From assembly GCA_012515885.1 (NCBI GenBank), contig JAAYXN010000059.1:1-32526 (forward strand): a DNA stretch of 32,526 bases, given 5' to 3'. The notes beneath the pieces are model-generated. The model saw only the letters and a program-made list of their open reading frames with translations, did no database searches and was not told the DNA's origin. A program made the translations under genes and the position numbers. Source of the stretch: Rhodococcus sp. (in: high G+C Gram-positive bacteria) (lineage in GTDB: Bacteria > Actinomycetota > Actinomycetes > Mycobacteriales > Mycobacteriaceae). This document shows, one piece after another, positions 8,571 to 16,629 of the stretch; position 1 is the stretch's first letter; each line of letters begins with the position of its first letter.

Positions 8571-9581
8571 TTACCCGGATTGCCGGGCTGCACGCAGTTC
8601 ACGTGGCAGCGCGAAAACGAGTGTTTCGTTGGCGGTCGTCACGGACTGCACGTCAGCGAAGCCGTGTTCTGCGAGCAGATCGACCACTCCGCGCACCAGA
8701 ATCTCCGGCACAGATGCGCCAGAGGTGATACCGACGGTGCGGACGCCGTCGAGCCAGGCCAGGTCTACTTCACGCGCGTAGTCGACCAGGTAGGAGGCTT
8801 TCGCTCCAGCACCAAGTGCCACCTCGACCAGACGGACCGAGTTTGAGGAGTTGCGCGATCCCACCACGATCACCAGGTCACACTCGGGTGCCATCGCCTT
8901 GACCGCTACCTGACGGTTTTGGGTGGCGTAGCAAATGTCGTCGCTCGGCGGATCCTGCAGGCCGGGGAATCGTTCACGCAGGCGAGCAACCGTCTGCATC
9001 GTTTCGTCGACGCTCAGAGTGGTTTGGGACAGCCAGATGACCTTGGACTCGTCGCGCACGGTGACGTTATCCACTGCGTTGGGGCCATCAACGAGTTGCA
9101 CGTGGTCGGGGGCTTCTCCGGCGGTGCCCTCGACCTCTTCGTGCCCTTCGTGGCCGATGAGCAAAATGTCGTAGTCGTCGCGGGCGAAACGTTTCGCTTC
9201 CTGGTGCACCTTGGTCACGAGCGGGCAGGTGGCGTCGATGGTGTGCAGGTTGCGCTCTGCGGCGGCCTCATGCACTGCCGGCGAAACGCCGTGTGCCGAG
9301 AACACCAGCAGCGACCCTTCTGGCACCTCGTCGGTCTCGTCTACGAAGATAACGCCCTGGTCGGTGAGTGTTTCCACGACGTGGCGGTTGTGCACGATCT
9401 CCTTGCGGACATAGATCGGTGCACCGTGCTTCTCCAGTGCTTTTTCGACCGTTTCGACCGCACGATCGACGCCTGCGCAGTAGCCGCGCGGCTCTGCGAG
9501 CAGCACTCGCTTGGCCCCGGTGTGGGGACCGGTGCCTGCGGATCGGGTGATGCCGAGGTTGAGGGGTACAGCCGAAGTCAT
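8571..9581 (-). CDS. ispH: 4-hydroxy-3-methylbut-2-enyl diphosphate reductase IspH (LytB)
   Basis: A 336-residue iron-sulfur reductase that makes IPP and DMAPP from HMBPP in the last step of the MEP isoprenoid pathway. The three cluster cysteines are Cys35 (RGYCAGV), Cys119 (DATCPLV) and Cys217 (DDICYATQ). The catalytic EVEGTAGE motif is near residue 151, and the conserved HNRHVV and SSNSVRL motifs are present. The frame starts earlier, at 9623, but ATG at 9581 has GGGAGG just upstream and gives an N-terminus typical of actinobacterial IspH, so I chose it. The gene is convergent with the DUF6542 gene and divergent from the lipid-droplet-protein/xseA group. Confidence 0.97.
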   Translation of the reverse strand: MTSAVPLNLGITRSAGTGPHTGAKRVLLAEPRGYCAGVDRAVETVEKALEKHGAPIYVRKEIVHNRHVVETLTDQGVIFVDETDEVPEGSLLVFSAHGVSPAVHEAAAERNLHTIDATCPLVTKVHQEAKRFARDDYDILLIGHEGHEEVEGTAGEAPDHVQLVDGPNAVDNVTVRDESKVIWLSQTTLSVDETMQTVARLRERFPGLQDPPSDDICYATQNRQVAVKAMAPECDLVIVVGSRNSSNSVRLVEVALGAGAKASYLVDYAREVDLAWLDGVRTVGITSGASVPEILVRGVVDLLAEHGFADVQSVTTANETLVFALPRELRAARQSG

Positions 9582-9611
9582 GCCTCCCAGGGTACGGGCC
9601 GATGCACGACC

Positions 9612-9640
9612 TTGACAGCGCACGGGGAGTCAACTACCGA
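9612..9640 (+). promoter_or_regulatory. Putative promoter of the lipid-droplet protein/xseAB operon
   Basis: A perfect -35 TTGACA (9612-9617) is followed after 17 bases by TACCGA (9635-9640), a weak -10. A second candidate -10 lies a few bases downstream. It would drive the three plus-strand genes starting at 9670. Confidence 0.4.
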
Positions 9641-9669
9641 AATACCGATCTATCAGGCAGGCTATCGGC

Positions 9670-10332
9670 ATGATCCGACCACCTTTCGCGGCCCGAGTTG
9701 CGGCCGGTATTGCCGTTACCGCGGTAGAGGGCGCTATTAAGCTGCCTGGCGCTGCGGCCACCATGCCGATGACCGCTGTGAGTCAGGTTCTTCAAACCAC
9801 GATGCGTGTCCAGCAAACGATGACTGCGCTCGCGATTAAGGGCGATCAGGCGTTTGAACTCCTGCATTGGACGCAGGAGCCGGAGCAGCCCGAGTGGGCG
9901 GTATTTGACGAGGACACCCCGGCAGCGGCGTCGACGGCGACTCCGGCCACGTCCCGCGAGCATAAGAGCCGCACGGCGCCCAAGGCTGCGGCCACGAAGG
10001 CGTCGACAAACGGCTCTGACGTCGCGACTGCCTCGCTGAACTCCGATGGCTCCGATAAGGCACCCGGTCATTTCGCCCTGTACTCGCTGAATCCTGATGA
10101 GACCCCCGTCATTGCTGACGAGGTCACAGAGACTGTCGCCCCCGCGGAGATCCCCGAGATCGTCACCTACCTCGACTACGAGTCCCTCACTCTTGCGCAG
10201 TTGCGGGCCCGGCTCAAGAACCTGTCGGTCGAAGAGCTGACGACTCTGCTGGAGTTTGAAGACGCGACCTTGGCGCGGGCACCGTTCCAGACGATGATCG
10301 CGAACCGGATCACCACCGCCAAAGCCAAGTGA
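9670..10332 (+). CDS. Lipid droplet-associated protein family
   Basis: A 220-residue protein matching the family found between ispH and xseA in mycobacteria and Rhodococcus (M. tuberculosis Rv1109c type). Residues 1-35 form an amphipathic, Ala-rich N-terminal region, followed by a helical stretch with FELLHWTQEPEQPEWAVFDED near residue 70. A low-complexity Ala/Thr/Lys linker spans ~80-125. A C-terminal module (EIVTYLDYESLTLAQLRARL, then SVEELTTLLEFEDATLARAPF) is repeat-like and resembles a small DNA- or RNA-end-binding helical fold; that resemblance is only my impression. The stop overlaps the xseA start (GTGA), so the two are translationally coupled. Function is inferred from the family name only. 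Confidence 0.82.
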   Translation: MIRPPFAARVAAGIAVTAVEGAIKLPGAAATMPMTAVSQVLQTTMRVQQTMTALAIKGDQAFELLHWTQEPEQPEWAVFDEDTPAAASTATPATSREHKSRTAPKAAATKASTNGSDVATASLNSDGSDKAPGHFALYSLNPDETPVIADEVTETVAPAEIPEIVTYLDYESLTLAQLRARLKNLSVEELTTLLEFEDATLARAPFQTMIANRITTAKAK

Positions 10333-11594
10333 GTTCACCCGCTTCGAGTTCGCCAAACCCCAATTCGCCAAATCCCAACTCGGCGGAGAATCCGTGGCCG
10401 GTTCGCTCGGTGTCGGTGAAGGTCGCGGAGTGGATTGATCGGCTTGGCAGCATTTGGGTCGAGGGGCAGATCACTCAGATCAATTCCCGACCTGGCACGC
10501 GGACCGCGTTCCTTGTCATTCGTGACCCTTCAGCTGACATGTCGCTGTCGGTGACGTGTTCGCCGCAGCTTCTGCAGAGTCTGCCCGTTCCGTTGACCGA
10601 GGGCAGCCGCGTCGTCATGTTCGGCAAGCTCTCGTTCTATTCTGGCCGGGGCTCTATTTCGTTGCGAGTGACCGATATTCGCCCTGTCGGTATTGGTGAG
10701 CTTCTGGCCCGCATCGAGCGGTTGCGCGCGCTACTGGCCGCCGAGGGGCTTTTCGACGTCCGCCTCAAACGTCCAGTCCCGTTCCTGCCGAAGACAATTG
10801 GACTCATTACTGGTCGCGCCAGCGCAGCCGAACGTGATGTTGTGTCGGTCGCTCAGCGTCGTTGGCCCGCAGTCCATTTCGAGATTCGAAATACGGCGGT
10901 GCAGGGTCCGACCGCCGTCGCACAGATCGTTGAAGCGCTACGCGATCTCGATAAGAACCCCGATGTCGACGTGATCGTTCTGGCTCGCGGAGGCGGCAGC
11001 GTCGAAGACCTGCTGCCTTTTTCTGACGAGACGCTGTGCCGTGCGATTTCCGCATGCACCACTCCCGTAGTGAGCGCGATCGGCCACGAACCCGATAGTC
11101 CGCTTACCGACCATGTCGCGGATGTGCGGGCAGCGACCCCCACTGACGCCGCGAAACTTGTCGTGCCTGATGCCGCCGCGGAACAGGCCCGCGTCGACGA
11201 TCTGCGTGCCCGCGCGACAGCTGCGCTCCGCAATTGGGTGCAGCGCGAATCGCGCCAGCTTGACCAATTGCGGAGCCGCCCCGTCCTGGCTGATCCGTTG
11301 CAGGGGCTCACACACCGCACCCAAGAAGTGGAGCGCCTTCGGGAGCAGGGGCGCCGCGCCATCACCCGCACCATCGAATCCCACACCAACGCGGCCACCC
11401 ATCTGCGTGCCCGCCTAACCACGCTCGGTCCCGCGGCGACGCTGGCGCGTGGTTATGCCGTCGTGCAACGCATCGTTCCCGACGGCGACCCCGAGGTGGT
11501 GCGTTCGATCGACGAGGCACCCATGGGTACGCAGGTACGGATTCGAGTCGCTGACGGCGCGATGCGCGCCGCAGTCATCGGAAAGGACACGTAG
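10329..11594 (+). CDS. xseA: Exodeoxyribonuclease VII large subunit
   Basis: A 421-residue catalytic subunit of exonuclease VII, which degrades single-stranded DNA from both ends. An N-terminal OB fold (VAEWIDRLGSIWVEGQITQI, residues ~30-120) is followed by the catalytic region with IGLITGRASAAERDV, ARGGGSVEDLLPF and SAIGHEPDSPLTDHVADVRA. The C-terminal part is coiled coil. The N-terminus before the OB fold contains a duplicated SPNPN pentapeptide from a 15-base direct repeat (10349-10378). GTG start at 10329 overlaps the upstream stop. xseB follows after 6 bases. Confidence 0.97.
   Translation: MSSPASSSPNPNSPNPNSAENPWPVRSVSVKVAEWIDRLGSIWVEGQITQINSRPGTRTAFLVIRDPSADMSLSVTCSPQLLQSLPVPLTEGSRVVMFGKLSFYSGRGSISLRVTDIRPVGIGELLARIERLRALLAAEGLFDVRLKRPVPFLPKTIGLITGRASAAERDVVSVAQRRWPAVHFEIRNTAVQGPTAVAQIVEALRDLDKNPDVDVIVLARGGGSVEDLLPFSDETLCRAISACTTPVVSAIGHEPDSPLTDHVADVRAATPTDAAKLVVPDAAAEQARVDDLRARATAALRNWVQRESRQLDQLRSRPVLADPLQGLTHRTQEVERLREQGRRAITRTIESHTNAATHLRARLTTLGPAATLARGYAVVQRIVPDGDPEVVRSIDEAPMGTQVRIRVADGAMRAAVIGKDT
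10349..10378 (+). repeat. 15-base tandem repeat at xseA N-terminus
   Basis: Two 15-base units, one mismatch, encode SPNPN twice in the disordered leader before the OB fold. Confidence 0.85.
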
Positions 11595-11600
11595 GAGCCA

Positions 11601-11831
11601 ATGTCTACTGAGGAAACCCCGGTCGCGCAGCTTGGCTATGAAGCCGCCCGTGATGAGCTGGTCGAGGTCGTCCGCATCCTGGAGCAGGGCGGACTCGACC
11701 TTGATGCGTCGCTGGCACTGTGGGAGCGCGGTGAGGCGCTAGCCAATCGCTGCGAAGAGCACCTGGCCGGGGCGCGTAAACGCGTCGAAGACGCTATTGC
11801 CCGGTCCGAGGTAGCGGGCGACGCGGAGTAG
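11601..11831 (+). CDS. xseB: Exodeoxyribonuclease VII small subunit
   Basis: A 76-residue small subunit of exonuclease VII. It has the family pattern LGYEAARDELVEVVRILEQGGLDLDASLALWERGEALA, split over residues 9-48, followed by CEEHLAGARKRVEDAI. Start ATG at 11601 has AGGAG just upstream, close to the xseA stop. The length is normal. Confidence 0.96.
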   Translation: MSTEETPVAQLGYEAARDELVEVVRILEQGGLDLDASLALWERGEALANRCEEHLAGARKRVEDAIARSEVAGDAE

Positions 11832-11836
11832 AACCC

Positions 11837-11853
11837 GCTAGTCGGCTATTAGC
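11837..11853. terminator. Weak hairpin between xseB and DUF4245 gene
   Basis: A 6-base-pair stem with one G-T pair and a 5-base loop sits in the 33-base gap between convergent stop codons. There is no T tract. Offered only as the best terminator candidate here. Confidence 0.22.
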
Positions 11854-11864
11854 CCACAATTCAC

Positions 11865-12431
11865 TTAGCCCAGGACGGGAGCTTCAGCGACAGCGGTAGC
11901 CAACGTCGCGAAGGATTCTTCGTCAGCGCTGCCAGTGAGCAGGAGCCGCACGCCTTCGAAGTCGGCGATCCAGATTGGTTCGACGCCCTCGCCGCCGTAC
12001 ACCACCCAGTTGTGTCCGGCGACATCCTCGACGCCGGTGGCGGTGCGCAGCCCGCCCGCAACATAGGAGACCAGAGACATCTCGTTAGCACTGCTCTGCG
12101 TGAATTGGATGTAGCGGCCGGGTGGGGTGATGAACCCGACGGTGCTGGTCTCTCCCCCGTTGTCGCCGGTCACCACGCTGCGGCTACCTGAATTCGGGGT
12201 CCATCCTTCAGGGATAACGGGCTGGCGAACCGGGAAATCCAGGTCCTGCGAGTCGTAGCGCAGTGCCGATTCCAGGTCGAAGCTGGGGATCGGACCGGTT
12301 GTGGGGCCACCGGGGCTGAACTGGCATTGGCTAGCGACACCGGCGAGCAGCACACACATCAGCGCAAGCGGAATCAGCGACCAAAACATGTCTCGGTTGC
12401 TCTGCAGAATGCGGGGTTTCTGGTAGGCCAC
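11865..12431 (-). CDS. DUF4245 membrane-anchored protein
   Basis: A 188-residue protein of the DUF4245 family, unknown function, conserved next to glpX in Mycobacteriales (M. tuberculosis Rv1100 type). It begins VAYQKPRILQSNRDMFWSLI, then has one membrane anchor (SLIPLALMCVLLAGVA, residues ~16-32) and an extracytoplasmic domain with PVIPEGWTPNS and GPRYI-like GRYIQF motifs. The frame stays open far upstream into glpX antisense, but the family N-terminus (KPRILQ..RDM.WSLIPL) fixes the start at GTG 12431. A -10-like hexamer 7 bases upstream and no ribosome-binding site suggest a leaderless transcript. Confidence 0.88.
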   Translation of the reverse strand: MAYQKPRILQSNRDMFWSLIPLALMCVLLAGVASQCQFSPGGPTTGPIPSFDLESALRYDSQDLDFPVRQPVIPEGWTPNSGSRSVVTGDNGGETSTVGFITPPGRYIQFTQSSANEMSLVSYVAGGLRTATGVEDVAGHNWVVYGGEGVEPIWIADFEGVRLLLTGSADEESFATLATAVAEAPVLG

Positions 12432-12438
12432 GGGTATC

Positions 12439-12444
12439 AGTATC
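12439..12444 (-). promoter_or_regulatory. Putative -10 element of the DUF4245 gene
   Basis: GATACT on the minus strand ends 7 bases before the GTG start at 12431, with no Shine-Dalgarno sequence. This is the same geometry as for ychF and the DUF6542 gene. Pattern evidence only. Confidence 0.3.
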
Positions 12445-12617
12445 CAGTGTCGACGGTGGAGGTGGCGGGCCGGGCGGTCTTGACGTGATCTCCGCCGCAC
12501 AGCGAGACCCCCACCACAGGCGCGAGACCCACAGTCCCGTGACGCAGCGCTTTCTGAAAGAATCGGCGCGAACCTACCCCGACCGGCCGGTCGGCCAACC
12601 AGCAGGAGGCACAGTCT

Positions 12618-13658
12618 ATGACTGCCAGCAACACGTCGAGTCGCCGCGAAGCCCCGGATCGTAACCTGGCCTTGGAGCTGGTGCGGGTGACCGAGGCTGG
12701 CGCTCTTGCTGCTGGCCGCTGGGTGGGTCGCGGAGATAAAGAGGGCGGCGACGGCGCTGCTGTTGACGCGATGCGTGAGCTGGTTTCCAGCGTGTCGATG
12801 AACGGCATCGTCGTGATCGGTGAGGGCGAGAAGGACGAAGCCCCGATGCTCTACAACGGCGAAGAGGTCGGCAATGGCGATGGCCCTGCCTGCGACTTCG
12901 CGGTTGACCCGGTGGACGGCACCACGTTGATGTCCAAGGGTATGCCGAACGCGATTTCTGTCCTCGCGGTCGCTGAGCGCGGCGCCATGTTTGATCCGTC
13001 GGCCGTGTTCTACATGGAAAAGATTGCTGTCGGTCCTGAGGCTGCGGATGTCATCGACATTTCCGCTCCGGTTGGTGAGAACGTCAAGCGTGTCGCGAAG
13101 GCCCGCAAGGCGTCGGTCTCGGACGTGACCGTGTGCATCCTCGATCGCCCACGCCACGCCGAACTGATCCAGCAGGTCCGCGACACCGGCGCGCGTATCC
13201 GTCTGATCTCTGACGGCGACGTCGCTGCCGCGATCGCTGCCGCCCGCCCCGAGTCGGGCACCGACATGCTTCTCGGTATCGGCGGCACCCCTGAGGGCAT
13301 CATTGCGGCCGCCGCTATGCGCTGCATGGGCGGTGCGCTGCAGGGCAGGCTCGCCCCCAAGGACGACGAAGAGCGCCAGAAGGCCATCGACGCTGGCTAC
13401 GACCTGGACCAGGTGCTGCGCACCGAGGACTTGGTGTCCGGCGAGAACGTGTTCTTCTGCGCTACCGGTGTCACCGACGGTGATCTGCTGCGCGGCGTCC
13501 GCTACTACGGTGGCGGCGCGTCAACGCAGTCCATCGTGATGCGCAGCAAGTCCGGCACGGTCCGCATGATCGACGCCTACCACCGCCTTGAGAAGCTGCG
13601 CGAATACTCGGCTGTCGATTTCGACGGCGTTGACGGAGCTGTTCCGCCCACGTTCTGA
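12618..13658 (+). CDS. glpX: Class II fructose-1,6-bisphosphatase GlpX
   Basis: A 346-residue class II fructose-bisphosphatase, the gluconeogenic enzyme that hydrolyses fructose-1,6-bisphosphate to fructose-6-phosphate. The metal-binding sites are recognisable as GEGEKDEAPMLYNGEEVG (near residue 70) and DFAVDPVDGTT (near residue 96). Also present are ISDGDVAAAI and GIGGTPEGIIAAAAMRCMGG, the substrate-binding region. Start ATG at 12618 is preceded by AGGAGG. The length matches mycobacterial GlpX, the main FBPase in this order. Divergent from the DUF4245 gene. Confidence 0.97.
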   Translation: MTASNTSSRREAPDRNLALELVRVTEAGALAAGRWVGRGDKEGGDGAAVDAMRELVSSVSMNGIVVIGEGEKDEAPMLYNGEEVGNGDGPACDFAVDPVDGTTLMSKGMPNAISVLAVAERGAMFDPSAVFYMEKIAVGPEAADVIDISAPVGENVKRVAKARKASVSDVTVCILDRPRHAELIQQVRDTGARIRLISDGDVAAAIAAARPESGTDMLLGIGGTPEGIIAAAAMRCMGGALQGRLAPKDDEERQKAIDAGYDLDQVLRTEDLVSGENVFFCATGVTDGDLLRGVRYYGGGASTQSIVMRSKSGTVRMIDAYHRLEKLREYSAVDFDGVDGAVPPTF

Positions 13659-13686
13659 TCGGCGCTAGTTACGTCCACATCAGCAG

Positions 13687-13728
13687 AAGGTGCCTTGTCG
13701 TCGCAGAAAGCGATGGCAGGGCCTTTTT
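13687..13728 (+). terminator. Putative intrinsic terminator of glpX
   Basis: The arm AAGGTGCC (13687-13694) pairs with GGCA...CCTT (13715-13725) across a 3-base bulge. A small inner stem TCGC/GCGA lies between, and a run of five T follows from 13724. It sits 28 bases after the glpX stop. Confidence 0.5.
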
Positions 13729-13815
13729 GCTATCAGGTGCACACGAAGTTCAACCGGAGTGTGTGTCTGATCGAGCCTGCTGCCGAAATCACCTCTAAGT
13801 GGCAGGGTTCGATGC

Positions 13816-15225
13816 ATGACTTCAGATCAAGAGCAGTTCCGGATCGAGCACGACACCATGGGCGAGGTTCGCGTCCCCAGCGACGCACTCTGGCGGGCGC
13901 AGACGCAACGCGCCGTTGAGAACTTCCCCATTAGTGGTCGTGGTCTTGAGCGCGCACAGATCCGCGCGCTCGGCCTCCTCAAGGCCGCCTGCGCCCAGGT
14001 CAATAAGGATCTGGGTTTGCTTGATGCGACCAAGGCTGACGCAATCGTGGCGGCGGCGATGGAAATCGCGGACGGCCTGCACGACGACCAGTTCCCCATC
14101 GACGTGTTCCAGACCGGGTCAGGCACCAGCTCGAACATGAACACCAACGAGGTGATTGCTTCGGTCGCTGCCCGAGCGGGAGTGACGGTGCACCCCAATG
14201 ACGATGTGAACATGTCGCAGTCCTCGAACGACACATTCCCGACGGCGACGCACGTGGCTGCCACCGAGTCTGCGGTTAAGGAACTCCTGCCCGCGATCGA
14301 TCACCTGCGTCTTGCCTTGAACGACAAAGCTGCGCAGTGGAAGACCGTCGTCAAGTCGGGACGTACGCACCTGATGGACGCCGTCCCCGTGACGTTGGGC
14401 CAGGAGTTCAGCGGATACGCCCGTCAAATGGAGGCGGGAATGGAGCGGATCACCGCTGCCCTGCCTCGCGTCGGCGAATTGCCGATCGGTGGCACCGCCG
14501 TCGGGACCGGCCTTAACGCTCCCGCTGGGTTTGGGCCCAAGGTTGTGGACCGGTTGGTAGAGCTGACCGGCCTCGATTCGCTCAGCCCCGCGCGCGACAG
14601 TTTTGAAGCTCAGGCTGCACGCGACGGACTGGTGGAGCTGTCGGGAGTGTTGCGCACGATCGCCGTCTCGCTGACCAAGATCGCGAACGACATCCGGTGG
14701 ATGGGTTCTGGCCCGCTGACCGGCCTCGGCGAGATCCTTCTTCCGGACCTGCAACCAGGCAGTTCGATCATGCCGGGCAAGGTCAACCCGGTGCTGCCGG
14801 AGTCGGTCACACAGGTGGCAGCGCAGGTTGTTGGCAACGATGCGGCAGTCGCTTGGGCAGGCGCTGGTGGGCATTTTGAGCTAAACGTCTATATTCCGGT
14901 GATGGCACGCAACGTGCTTGAGTCCTTGACGCTGCTGGCGAATGTTTCGCGATTGTTTGCTGACCGCTGTGTTGAGGGTTTGGTGGCCAATGAGGATCGG
15001 TTGCGTACCCTCGCAGAATCGTCGCCGTCGATTGTGACGCCGTTGAATTCACTCATTGGCTACGAAAAGGCCGCTGAAGTCGCGAAGACTGCGTTAAAAG
15101 AAAAGAAGACTATCCGGCAAACCGTGATCGATATGGGTCTTGTCGGCGACAACCTGAGCATCGAGGAGCTCGATAAGCGACTCGATGTTCTCGCCATGAC
15201 GGGCGTCGATGCCTCTGACTCATGA
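13816..15225 (+). CDS. fumC: Class II fumarate hydratase
   Basis: A 469-residue iron-independent fumarase that converts fumarate to malate in the TCA cycle. Family motifs: TGSGTSSNMNTNEV (near residue 100), MSQSSNDTFPTA (near 134), SGRTHLMDAVPV with the conserved His near 185, and the signature GSSIMPGKVNP at residues 315-325, which carries the catalytic serine loop. Length is normal. Start ATG 13816 gives MTSDQEQFRIEHDTMGEV, the usual N-terminus; the upstream SD is weak (GGCAGGG). The pairing with glpX is conserved in Mycobacteriales. Confidence 0.97.
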   Translation: MTSDQEQFRIEHDTMGEVRVPSDALWRAQTQRAVENFPISGRGLERAQIRALGLLKAACAQVNKDLGLLDATKADAIVAAAMEIADGLHDDQFPIDVFQTGSGTSSNMNTNEVIASVAARAGVTVHPNDDVNMSQSSNDTFPTATHVAATESAVKELLPAIDHLRLALNDKAAQWKTVVKSGRTHLMDAVPVTLGQEFSGYARQMEAGMERITAALPRVGELPIGGTAVGTGLNAPAGFGPKVVDRLVELTGLDSLSPARDSFEAQAARDGLVELSGVLRTIAVSLTKIANDIRWMGSGPLTGLGEILLPDLQPGSSIMPGKVNPVLPESVTQVAAQVVGNDAAVAWAGAGGHFELNVYIPVMARNVLESLTLLANVSRLFADRCVEGLVANEDRLRTLAESSPSIVTPLNSLIGYEKAAEVAKTALKEKKTIRQTVIDMGLVGDNLSIEELDKRLDVLAMTGVDASDS

Positions 15226-15262
15226 GTCGCATCGGGTGAGTACGCCCTAGAGAGAAAGTTGG

Positions 15263-16498
15263 GTGACGGTAGGCATGAGTAGTGTCGCGCCGCGCATCGT
15301 GCGGGTGTCCCCGCTCGACGCCCTCCACACTGGAACACGGTCCTTTGCGGTATTCGGACCGATTGAACCGGTCAGTCGCGACGATATTTATCGACGCCTT
15401 CACCAATTGACGGCGATGGGGCCGACGACACGTGTCGGCCTCATCCCCACCCCCGGGACGACGCAGTGGCAGTACGAGCCGTCGCTGGACAGCGTGATTG
15501 TTGAGGAAGTTCCAGAGCCCGCGAACGCTGCGGAACTGCACGCGGCGCTTCTTGCTTCGCGGTCAACAGCACCGATGCGGATTGTGTCGGCAGGCAAGTA
15601 TCTCGCCACTGAATACGACCACGGCTTCGGTGAGATCGCGTTTGCCCGGTCGCTCCATGAGGTGCTTGCTCTGGGACTTGAGCGGGCTCAGACAACACTT
15701 CCTAGCAGTCGCCTTCGCCCACCACTCAGCGCTCTTGGACTGGTACTCGGCCGACACCCACTGCGCGCTGCGGCGCTGCTGCGTGGACAGGAATCTGCGG
15801 AGGAACCCGGTACGGACGAAGAACTCACCGAGCCGAATGCCGTCGACGTCGATTGGACGCCGTCCACCGCGATGCTCACGTTCACGATGCCGCGCGAGAC
15901 TGTGCAGGCTGTGCGTGACTATCGAGATCAGGCGATGCCGGGGGTCTCGCTCTTTTCACTGCTGACTGCGGCGACCTATCGGATGCTTGCCCGCGAACTC
16001 CAGGCGCAGAGCGCGGTCGCGATCCCCTTCGACTGCCGCCGCTTTCTCCCCAGCCGAATGTTGGTGTGGGGCAATTTCGTGGCGGGCCTTGAGTTCGAAT
16101 TGCCGGCCGATATTTCCGCTGCCAGCCTGCAAGAACGCCTCGCCCAAGCCGCGAGAAACGGTCGCCCGGCAGCCAATGTTCTGGTCAGCGCAGCTAAAGC
16201 ACACGTCGCACTACGGCGGGGTGGACTGCCGCCGATTCCGACGCAGGTCTCGTCCACGCCTCGGCCTCGCGTGTTGTTCTCCTCGATGGGGACGACACCG
16301 CGCAGCGACAACGATCCCTTGGCACTGAAGGAATATGTCGCTAATAGCGATCCGGGTGGTCCCGAGTCGCTCACGGTGTGTTCAGCGAATGTTGGGGGCA
16401 GTGTGCAGACAACGGTGTCTTTTCATTCCAACGTGTTCGACATCGCGACCGTCAGGGATATTTTCCAGCGGCTATATGCAGATCCGCTTAACCACTAG
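15263..16498 (+). CDS. Stand-alone condensation/wax-ester-synthase-like acyltransferase
   Basis: A 411-residue protein that I place in the CoA-dependent acyltransferase/NRPS-condensation superfamily by its overall pattern. Strands resembling RSFAVFGPI begin it. An active-site-like EYDHGFGE lies at about residues 116-123, where HHxxxDG is expected. A second half has MPGVSLFSLLTAATYRML, IPFDCRRFLP and WGNFVAGLEFEL, equivalent to the fold's conserved R and latch regions. The second His is kept but the first is Asp and the later Asp is Glu. It could acylate a siderophore or lipid, or serve an NRPS in trans. Start GTG 15263 has GAGAAAG a few bases upstream; ATG 15275 is an alternative. It lies 37 bases after fumC and 47 bases before an iron box. 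Confidence 0.65.
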   Translation: MTVGMSSVAPRIVRVSPLDALHTGTRSFAVFGPIEPVSRDDIYRRLHQLTAMGPTTRVGLIPTPGTTQWQYEPSLDSVIVEEVPEPANAAELHAALLASRSTAPMRIVSAGKYLATEYDHGFGEIAFARSLHEVLALGLERAQTTLPSSRLRPPLSALGLVLGRHPLRAAALLRGQESAEEPGTDEELTEPNAVDVDWTPSTAMLTFTMPRETVQAVRDYRDQAMPGVSLFSLLTAATYRMLARELQAQSAVAIPFDCRRFLPSRMLVWGNFVAGLEFELPADISAASLQERLAQAARNGRPAANVLVSAAKAHVALRRGGLPPIPTQVSSTPRPRVLFSSMGTTPRSDNDPLALKEYVANSDPGGPESLTVCSANVGGSVQTTVSFHSNVFDIATVRDIFQRLYADPLNH

Positions 16499-16545
16499 CA
16501 CCGTCAGAGTGACCGACCTGACTGTAAAACTCCAACGAACGTCAG

Positions 16546-16580
16546 TTAGCATAGGTGAGCCTAAGCATAGGCACGCCTTT
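16546..16580 (+). promoter_or_regulatory. DtxR/IdeR iron box, with a second overlapping copy
   Basis: Bases 16546-16564 match the 19-base iron-box consensus (TTAGGTTAGGCTAACCTAA) at 14 of 19 positions, including all of TTAG, TAGG and CCTAA. A second copy offset by 16 bases (16562-16580) matches it at 11 of 19 and is 13 of 19 identical to the first. Iron-loaded IdeR/DtxR proteins bind as paired dimers at such sites and repress. The box overlaps a -10-like TAGCAT (16547-16552) and lies about 65 bases upstream of the glycosyltransferase start. Confidence 0.8.
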
Positions 16581-16629
16581 CCTACTCCAGGTTGAGGCCA
16601 GCCGTCCCCCCGGAACGTCGGAGTTCGAC

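Noticed and set aside
13695..13919. 74-codon plus-strand frame between glpX and fumC
   Set aside because: Begins inside the putative glpX terminator, then overlaps fumC in another frame; no coding pattern of its own.
14119..14874. 251-codon minus-strand open frame inside fumC
   Set aside because: Antisense to conserved fumarase residues; no ribosome-binding site or family match.
16555..16629. Longer N-terminus of the plus-strand glycosyltransferase from GTG 16555
   Set aside because: It would begin inside the iron box and adds non-family residues; TTG 16630 has a ribosome-binding site and the proper N-terminus.
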